Assembly: GCA_030037185.1 (NCBI GenBank)
Contig: JASHRR010000957.1
Coordinates: 1-11,645, forward strand
DNA: 11,645 bases
Origin: Xanthobacteraceae bacterium
GTDB lineage: Bacteria; Pseudomonadota; Alphaproteobacteria; Rhizobiales; Xanthobacteraceae
Direction of reading: 5' to 3'
The position numbers were made by a program, and so were the translations under genes. The notes beneath the pieces were generated by a model, which searched no databases, was not told where the DNA came from, and saw nothing but the letters and a program-made list of their open reading frames with translations. Shown here one piece after another: positions 6,935 to 11,645 of this stretch. How positions within the stretch are numbered: the first letter of the stretch is position 1; every line of letters starts with the position of its first letter.

Positions 6935-7029
6935 TTACACGGCGTCGCCCGCGCCCGGCGTGGGATCCGACATATCCAGATATTTCATCACTTCCGGACC
7001 GCTTACGCGGTCACCACAGCTGCCTTCAG
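6935..7029 (-). pseudogene. NADPH:quinone oxidoreductase / zinc-type alcohol dehydrogenase, N-terminal stub
   Basis: On the minus strand the codons from 7029 give LKAAVVTA, then a stop. After a shift of frame the sequence reads VSGPEVMKYLDMSDPTPGAG followed by DAV and TAA (6935-6937). Together these reproduce the start of quinone oxidoreductases of the medium-chain dehydrogenase family ('MKAAVVTxxGGPEVLKYxDVPDPTPGxGxVLVKV'). About 30 of roughly 325 residues remain. The initiator appears as CTG, and one frameshift and a stop interrupt it. It lies 12 bp downstream of the VOC gene on the same strand, so the two probably once formed an operon. Motif recognition only, but the two adjoining matching blocks make chance unlikely. 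Confidence 0.6.
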
Positions 7030-7041
7030 GCGTCGTGCCGT

Positions 7042-7497
7042 TTAGCCGTAAGTGAAGTCCGGCTTGCGTTGCCCAACTTCTATAATATAACCATCAGGAT
7101 CGCGAATGTAGCAGCGCGTCTCGCCGTACTTGTCCTTTGGCTCTGTGATAAACTCGGCTCCGCGATTTCGCCATAACTCATAGCACGCTTGAATATCTGC
7201 AACGCGGATATTCATAAAGCTGCTGAATGAATTGGGGTCGGCGGGGACGCTGAGCGTTACCGATGGTTTGTCGGGTGTCGGGCCGCCGCCGACGTTGACG
7301 AGGAGCCACGTGTTCGCGATCTGGATGTACCCCGGCGCGCCGCGCCTGTCACCTCTGCTCAGAATGCGACCTCCGAAGACCTTTTCGTAAAATCGAGCCG
7401 ACCGTTCGATGTCGGCGACGGTGAGAAAGTGTGCGACGGTAAACCCTTCCTGCGGCGGCATCTGATAGCTTTTCTGCTCCATTTGGACTTGGTTCAT
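7042..7497 (-). CDS. VOC-family (glyoxalase/bleomycin-resistance fold) protein, 151 aa
   Basis: A single vicinal-oxygen-chelate domain with paired beta-alpha-beta-beta-beta modules. The first module begins AHFLTVADIERSARFYEKVF (22-41) with candidate metal ligand H23. The second contains NIRVADIQACYELWRNRGAEF (96-116), and the classic ending RDPDGYIIEVGQ (132-143) supplies candidate ligand E140. Members use a divalent metal in isomerisation, ring-cleavage dioxygenation or drug sequestration; nothing here says which. One domain implies a dimer. ATG 7497 is supported by GGAG 6 nt upstream; in-frame Met codons at residues 6 and 13 are alternatives. The stub of a quinone oxidoreductase follows it on the same strand. 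A pair of ATCTAGACAC repeats lies about 210-245 bp upstream. Fold certain, function open. Confidence 0.92.
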   Translation of the reverse strand: MNQVQMEQKSYQMPPQEGFTVAHFLTVADIERSARFYEKVFGGRILSRGDRRGAPGYIQIANTWLLVNVGGGPTPDKPSVTLSVPADPNSFSSFMNIRVADIQACYELWRNRGAEFITEPKDKYGETRCYIRDPDGYIIEVGQRKPDFTYG

Positions 7498-7704
7498 GGA
7501 CGACTCCAGTTCGAATATAGAATCTCCCGCCGCGGGGGCTGGGCGGCTTCCGCCTGGTTTGGGCTACAGCAGGCGGGACGGCCGCGGTAGCGGTGTGAAA
7601 ATTCAGGCTTTCCAAATTTGTTCCCGCTACTCCAAGCGATTTTCCGGGCGGGTCTCCGCGCCGCCCGTTCACTCGGGAACAGTGTCGAACATGACCATTA
7701 TTCA

Positions 7705-7739
7705 ATCTAGACACCTCGTGAGGGTCATTATCTAGACAC
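7705..7739. promoter_or_regulatory. Tandem ATCTAGACAC repeats upstream of the VOC gene (putative operator)
   Basis: ATCTAGACAC occurs at 7705-7714 and 7730-7739, 25 bp apart, each preceded by a CATTA-like stretch (GACCATTATTCA and GGTCATT). The spacer holds a CCTC-GT-GAGG inverted repeat (7714-7723). The block sits between the decayed outer-membrane gene and the VOC gene. It may be an operator for one of them. No regulator gene is adjacent within the window. Confidence 0.4.
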
Positions 7740-7809
7740 ACTGCTCGCCGGAGCGCGCATCACCAATCGCCCAGTTCATGCAAGCAAGCGTCTCGAAATT
7801 GGCCGCAAC

Positions 7810-8371
7810 AGGACCGATACCACAAACTCGAGACCGGCGCCCGCCGTCCAATCGAAGCTTTCGGCAACGCCGAAGGGCTGGCCCACAATGTCTTGAGTGA
7901 TGTCACCGATCGAGACGGCGCCCGGTCACAGAGGGCAGAAGCGGTCGAATGCATATCCAAACCGCAGGCGCGCGGTCCGCAACCAGGCGCGCAAGAAGGC
8001 GTAGAAAAAATGGCATCTATGCTACGCCAAGCGAAAGCGAGTTCCTCGCCGAAAATAAAAACGCCCCATGGTCTGTACGTTGTAGCCGATCGTGCCGCCG
8101 ACGAGACCGCTCGACACCGTTGGGTTGCCTGCCGGGCCGTCCGGGTCCGACGACCAGGCTACGTGCCCCAGCTGCCGCCGCCGTTGATGCCAACATAGAA
8201 TCTGGTCCAAGCATAAACCGGAGGAATGGTATTGGCAGATTTGACCGGATAACCGGGATAACCTGGCGCTGGGACGGGATAAGCCGCCGCTGGATCGAGG
8301 CAACCGGCATGCGCGGAACCGCATGCGGCAAGTGCCGCGAATAGGGTGCTAAGGCGTAGAAACTCTTTCAC
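7810..8371 (-). pseudogene. Outer-membrane beta-barrel protein (Omp25/RopB-like), frameshifted
   Basis: A GTG at 8371 preceded by a GAGGGGG Shine-Dalgarno begins a signal peptide (FLRLSTLFAALAACGSAHAG). The canonical VYAWTRFYVGINGGGSWG opening of alphaproteobacterial beta-barrel porin-like proteins follows. A TAG then ends the frame near 8159. The homology continues in other frames: HVAWSSDPDGPAGNPTVSSG with LVGGTIGYNVQT to about 8080, then GVFIFGEELAFAWRSIDA to about 8010, then LRFGYAFDRF, then SIGDITQDIVGQPFGVAESF with DWTAGAGLEFVV to about 7815. The missing phase shifts look like single-base deletions, for example after TGGGG near 8168. At least four indels or stops are needed, and the last strands with the C-terminal aromatic residue are not found. 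The pieces lie in the right order with no foreign insert, so this is a recently broken gene unless several sequencing errors occurred. Confidence 0.82.
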
Positions 8372-8458
8372 GTCGTTGTCCCCCTCTTACCCGCACCTCA
8401 GTCCGTGAGCCGTGCGCCACCTAACCGTCGTAAATTGAGCGGCGTTTTGCTTGACCCG

Positions 8459-10039
8459 TCAGTTATGGACGATGTTGGCCCACAACTCTGCCAACCAGTC
8501 GGGATGTTCGGGTACCGGCTGGGATTGCCCGGTCGCGACATCGAGCTTTTGCTCCGGCGCCGGAGGCTGGATGCGGTTCCACCAGCCGCCACCGAGCGCC
8601 TGGTAGAGCGCCGCGGTGTCGCTCACCCGGCTGGCCTGGGCCTGGACCATCTGGATGACGGCGCTCTCGTAGGTCACTTGGGCATTGAGCAGCAGGAGGA
8701 TATTGGCGTTGCCGGTCTGCATTTGCTGTTGTGCAAGATCGAGGCTGATCTTGGAGGCCTTTTCGAAGTCACGAGCCGCCTTGAGGGCGTCGGCATCGTT
8801 TTGGATCGCTCGCAGCGAGTCGGCAACGTTCTGGAAGGCAGTAATCACAGTGCTGCGATAGTTCCATGCCGCCTCCTCGTAGGCCGCCACGGCGGCCCGC
8901 TCCAGATGCAGCAGATTAAAGCCATCGAACAGCGGTTGGGTTGCGCTGCCGGCCACGGTCCAAAAGATGCTCGGGCCGGTGAACAGGCTCCCGAGGTCGG
9001 TTGACGTGTAGCCGCGGCCGGCCGAGAGCGTAAGGCTGGGCAGCATGTTGGCGACCGCGACGCCGATACTGGCGCTCGCCGAATGTAGCTGCTCCTCGGC
9101 AGAGCGCACGTCAGGACGCTGGCGTATGAACTGCGCCGGCAGGCTGACCGGCAGGTCGGTCGGCATGCGCATCTCTGCCAGCCTGAAGGTCTCGCGCGGC
9201 TCCTGGCTGGGGAGGACGCCGGCTAACGCTGAAATCAGGTCGCGCTGTATCGCCAAGGCCTTGCGCAGCGGCGGCAGCGTCGCCTCCACTTGCGCCAGCG
9301 CGGCTTCCTGGGCGGCGACATCGCTGCGGTTGGCATAGCCTTGGTCAAACTGGTTGTGCAGGATGTCGAGCATCTTCGAGTTGGCGGTGATAATGTTTTC
9401 GGTGGCCTCTATCTGCGCGCGCAGCGAAGCTTCCTGAATGGCGGCGAGCACGACGTTTGATGTCAGTGTCAGATACGCTGCCTCGATCATAAAGCGCTGG
9501 GAATCGGCCGTCGCCTGCAGCGACTCAACGGTGCGCCGATTGAGCCCCCAGACGTCGATCGTATAGCTGACCAGCACTTGGGCAGTATAAAGATTGAACA
9601 GTGTGGCCCCGCTGGTGGGTGTCGGCGATATGACGGCCGAGGTCTCCTGGCGCGACGGGCTGAAGTTCGCCTGCACCAGCGGGAAATACTTACCCTGCTG
9701 GGCGTAGACATTCTCCTTTGCGGCCCGCAGCGCCGCGATGGCCGACTGCAAAGTCGGATTGGTGACGAGGGATTTATCGACGAGACTATTGAGTGGCCGG
9801 GAATGGAACACGCGCCACCAGTCCGCCGGAATGTCGCGGTCGTTCACGAAGTGCTGCGATTGGCCAAACTTGACGTCAGTCGAACTGGTACGGCTCGCCA
9901 GCGGCTCCTTGGTGTAGCGGCTCACGTCCGGAGCAGCCGGTTGCATAAAGTCTGGGCCGACCGCACAGCCAGCCAGCAGCGCCACGGTCATCATCATCGT
10001 GATGACCGACGGATTACAGGCACCGAACATTTGCTTCAC
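8459..10039 (-). CDS. RND efflux outer-membrane channel lipoprotein, NodT/TolC-like (526 aa)
   Basis: Outer-membrane factor that would give a tripartite RND pump its exit duct. A type II signal peptide ends in the lipobox LAGC with lipidated Cys25, followed by AVGPDFMQPAAP, the usual NodT-family opening. PADWWRVF then leads into the first OEP repeat (long alpha-helical hairpin and beta strands, roughly residues 80-285). The second repeat (about 300-490) includes AQFIRQRPDVRSAEEQLHSA, ATQPLFDGF and the ending DTAALYQALGGGWW. A proline-rich tail of about 40 residues follows. The start is GTG 10039 next to AGGGG; ATG 10030 is an alternative that keeps the signal peptide. It is transcribed divergently from the adaptor at 10248, with which it presumably works. 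Family certain; the pump's substrate is not indicated. Confidence 0.95.
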   Translation of the reverse strand: MKQMFGACNPSVITMMMTVALLAGCAVGPDFMQPAAPDVSRYTKEPLASRTSSTDVKFGQSQHFVNDRDIPADWWRVFHSRPLNSLVDKSLVTNPTLQSAIAALRAAKENVYAQQGKYFPLVQANFSPSRQETSAVISPTPTSGATLFNLYTAQVLVSYTIDVWGLNRRTVESLQATADSQRFMIEAAYLTLTSNVVLAAIQEASLRAQIEATENIITANSKMLDILHNQFDQGYANRSDVAAQEAALAQVEATLPPLRKALAIQRDLISALAGVLPSQEPRETFRLAEMRMPTDLPVSLPAQFIRQRPDVRSAEEQLHSASASIGVAVANMLPSLTLSAGRGYTSTDLGSLFTGPSIFWTVAGSATQPLFDGFNLLHLERAAVAAYEEAAWNYRSTVITAFQNVADSLRAIQNDADALKAARDFEKASKISLDLAQQQMQTGNANILLLLNAQVTYESAVIQMVQAQASRVSDTAALYQALGGGWWNRIQPPAPEQKLDVATGQSQPVPEHPDWLAELWANIVHN

Positions 10040-10123
10040 GCGCCCCTATTACTCCCCTGCCCCGGTAACGGTGCTGAGGACCCACTTTTGCTCTGATACA
10101 TGATTCAGCCGGCGCGGGGATAT

Positions 10124-10137
10124 TGTGAACTATCACA
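10124..10137. promoter_or_regulatory. TGTGA-N4-TCACA inverted repeat in the divergent efflux promoter region
   Basis: A perfect pair of 5-bp arms (TGTGA at 10124-10128, TCACA at 10133-10137) around ACTA. It lies between the divergent channel and adaptor genes, 85 bp from the channel start and 110 bp from the adaptor start. The arms equal the CRP consensus, but CRP sites have a 6-nt spacer, so a different dimeric regulator is more likely. It could control both directions. Confidence 0.4.
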
Positions 10138-10247
10138 GCTGCGCACCCGTATTTCTCGCACTGGAATTGGGGTGAACTTACAATCATCCTGCTGAAAGGC
10201 CCTTTGGCGCCCACCGCTTTTAGGTTTTAGGCAGGGGACCCGCATCG

Positions 10248-11507
10248 ATGGCAACTCCTAAGATCACTTTGATCGTCACGGCAGCAGTGCTCAGCTTTGT
10301 GGCGGGCGCTTATTCGGTCGGACGCGTTGGCGACTGGCTGAAATCGTGGCCCGAAGCGACCGCTCCCGATGCGGCTGCCCAGGGGAAGGACCCAGCAGCT
10401 GTGAGAACCGCAGCGCTTTCATCTGGCGCCCAGAGCGTGCCCTCGTCTGACGCCCCCAGCATCGTGCTCACCGATAAGCAACTGACCTCGGTGAAGGTCG
10501 AGCCGGTTGGAGAACAGCTTTTTCCACTCGAGCGCGCCGCAGTCGGCAGCATCGACTTCAACGAAGAGCTCACCGTCCAGGTGTTCACGCCCTACCAGGG
10601 CAAAATCATGGATCTGTTTGCCAAGGTGGGGGACGAGGTGAAGCAGGGCGACACCCTGTTCACCATCGACAGTCCAGACTTGCTGGCGGCTGATTCGAAC
10701 CTGATCGCCGCCGCCGGCTTGTTAGAATTGACCACGCGCGTTCTGGAGCGCCTCAAGAAGCTCTATGAGACACGCGCGGTTTCACAGCACGATTTGGAGC
10801 AGGCGGTTTCTGACCAGCAGACCGCGGAGGGAAACCTCCGCGCGGCGCGCGACGCAGTCCGGATCTTCGGCAAGACCGAGACCGAGGTCGACAAGATCGT
10901 GGCTGACCGTATGGCCGATCCGCGGCTCGTCGTGCCGAGCCCGATCGCGGGCCGAGTGACGGCCCGCAACGCGGCGCCCGGCCTCTTGGTCCAGCCCGGC
11001 AACCCGCCGGCGCCGTATTCGGTTGCCGATATCTCGACCATGTGGATGCTGGCGAACGTCGCCGAGAGCGATGTTCCGCTCATCCATGTAGGTCAGGAGG
11101 TCAAGGTCTCGGTTCTGGCCTACCCGGGCAAGGTGTTCGAGGGGCATATCACCACGATGGACTCGATGGTCGATCCCAATACCCACCGCATGCTGATCCG
11201 TTCGACGATCGAGGATCCCAATCACGAACTGCGCTCCAATATGTTCGCGACCTTCGCGATCCGCACCGGTGACCCTGTGCGCTCTCTTGCCGTTCCACTC
11301 GATGGTGTGGTCCGGGAAGGCGACGGCACGATGACCGTTTGGGTCACGAGCGATAGGCGCCGCTTCACCCAGCGGACCGTCAAGATCGGCCTGCAAACAG
11401 ATGGCTATCGCCAAATCCTCGAAGGAGTGGGACGCGGCGACCTGGTGGCAACCGATGGCGCGGTGTTCCTGAGCAACATGCTCCTCATCGGACAAACCGG
11501 CGGCTGA
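10248..11507 (+). CDS. RND efflux periplasmic adaptor (HlyD/CzcB-like membrane-fusion protein), 419 aa
   Basis: Joins an inner-membrane RND permease to the outer-membrane channel. An N-terminal membrane anchor (ITLIVTAAVLSFVAGAYSVG) is followed by a flexible Ala/Ser/Pro linker to about residue 70. The first lipoyl half is at about 106-140 (VQVFTPYQGKIMDLFAKVGD with the EVKQGDTLFTI turn). A coiled-coil hairpin spans about 141-227. The second lipoyl half is at about 228-262 (VVPSPIAGRVTARNAAPGLLVQ). A beta-barrel (about 263-340, TMWMLANVAESDVPLI) and a membrane-proximal domain follow. The layout is closest to the CzcB/CusB-type (heavy-metal-efflux-like) adaptors, but no His- or Met-rich metal-binding segment is evident, so a metal substrate cannot be claimed. 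AGGGG lies about 10 nt before ATG 10248. The permease gene follows after 94 bp on the same strand, so they form an operon. Confidence 0.93.
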   Translation: MATPKITLIVTAAVLSFVAGAYSVGRVGDWLKSWPEATAPDAAAQGKDPAAVRTAALSSGAQSVPSSDAPSIVLTDKQLTSVKVEPVGEQLFPLERAAVGSIDFNEELTVQVFTPYQGKIMDLFAKVGDEVKQGDTLFTIDSPDLLAADSNLIAAAGLLELTTRVLERLKKLYETRAVSQHDLEQAVSDQQTAEGNLRAARDAVRIFGKTETEVDKIVADRMADPRLVVPSPIAGRVTARNAAPGLLVQPGNPPAPYSVADISTMWMLANVAESDVPLIHVGQEVKVSVLAYPGKVFEGHITTMDSMVDPNTHRMLIRSTIEDPNHELRSNMFATFAIRTGDPVRSLAVPLDGVVREGDGTMTVWVTSDRRRFTQRTVKIGLQTDGYRQILEGVGRGDLVATDGAVFLSNMLLIGQTGG

Positions 11508-11601
11508 GTTGCTGGTTTCGCCCTCGTCGATCAACGCCGAACGGCGCGAGTGAGCACTCCGAGACGTTCACCGCAAAACATAGGGAAAAGCGAGGCATAC
11601 C

Positions 11602-11645
11602 GTGCTGAAAGGCATTCTCACATTTGGTTTGACCCGTCGTCCCAT
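11602..11645 (+). CDS. RND efflux permease, first 14 codons (3' end outside window)
   Basis: GTG 11602 begins LKGILTFGLTRRP, the usual N-terminus of CzcA/CusA-type RND permeases ('MLxxILxFSLxxRPxV...'), just before the first transmembrane helix. GAGG lies about 8 nt upstream. It follows the adaptor on the same strand, as expected for the pump's inner-membrane proton antiporter. Only the start is visible; the adaptor's class and this terminus together support the call. Confidence 0.72.
   Translation, partial: MLKGILTFGLTRRP

Noticed and set aside
8405..9004. 199-aa plus-strand frame
   Set aside because: Antisense to the C-terminal half of the NodT-like channel. No domain was recognised.
10124..10137. 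CRP/FNR-type binding site
   Set aside because: The arms match CRP but the spacer is 4 nt rather than 6, and FNR/FixK sites need TTGA arms. Kept only as an unassigned palindrome.
10782..11534. 250-aa minus-strand frame rich in His, Asp and Arg
   Set aside because: Antisense to the adaptor protein; composition is typical of a reverse-frame shadow in high-GC DNA.
1..11645. CRISPR arrays, tRNA or rRNA genes, toxin-antitoxin or defence genes
   Set aside because: No regularly spaced repeats, cloverleaf or conserved rRNA sequence, and no defence-type domains were seen on either strand.

Overview
The window looks like an accessory chromosomal stretch from a GC-rich alphaproteobacterium, most likely of the Bradyrhizobium/Rhodopseudomonas group. 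I infer this from high G+C at third codon positions, from a secreted protein of a type I associate with Bradyrhizobium, and from the Omp25/RopB-like and NodT-like proteins. No rRNA, tRNA, CRISPR array or complete insertion sequence was seen.

Layout. At 1-1107 (+) is the C-terminal four fifths of a cytochrome P450, cut by the window edge. A weakly coding gap (1108-1980) follows. On the minus strand, 1981-2847 encodes an exported protein of about 288 aa. Upstream of it lie the decayed C-terminus of an amidohydrolase (about 3103-3324, -) and, directly abutting that remnant on the other strand, a 57-aa PHB/PHA-accumulation-regulator N-domain protein (3317-3490, +). A periplasmic DsrE-family protein (3618-4130, -) has a strong hairpin and a pair of 15-bp repeats upstream. 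A degraded tyrosine-integrase N-terminus (about 4386-4760, +) lies in a long noncoding stretch. An intact MetE-like zinc methyltransferase (5495-6682, +) follows. Next comes an intact VOC/glyoxalase-fold protein (7042-7497, -), with the stub of a quinone oxidoreductase directly behind it. The last part holds a frameshifted outer-membrane beta-barrel pseudogene (about 7810-8371, -) and an RND efflux locus. In that locus a NodT/TolC-like lipoprotein (8459-10039, -) diverges from a membrane-fusion protein (10248-11507, +), which is followed by the first codons of the RND permease (11602 onward, +).

How the genes work together. The only clearly coherent functional unit is the tripartite RND efflux pump: inner-membrane permease, periplasmic adaptor and outer-membrane channel. 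The two halves are transcribed divergently from a 208-bp region that contains a perfect TGTGA-N4-TCACA inverted repeat. The remaining intact genes (P450, MetE-like, VOC, DsrE, exported protein) suggest peripheral catabolic or stress metabolism but do not form one visible operon.

The striking feature of the window is decay. At least four genes (amidohydrolase, integrase, quinone oxidoreductase, outer-membrane protein) survive as fragments, possibly with a LysR C-terminus as a fifth. They are interleaved with intact genes, which fits an old mobile or catabolic island that is eroding. I found no convincing new defence or mobile system. The best leads are the mini PHB-regulator protein at a remnant junction and the repeat or hairpin elements upstream of the DsrE, VOC and efflux genes.
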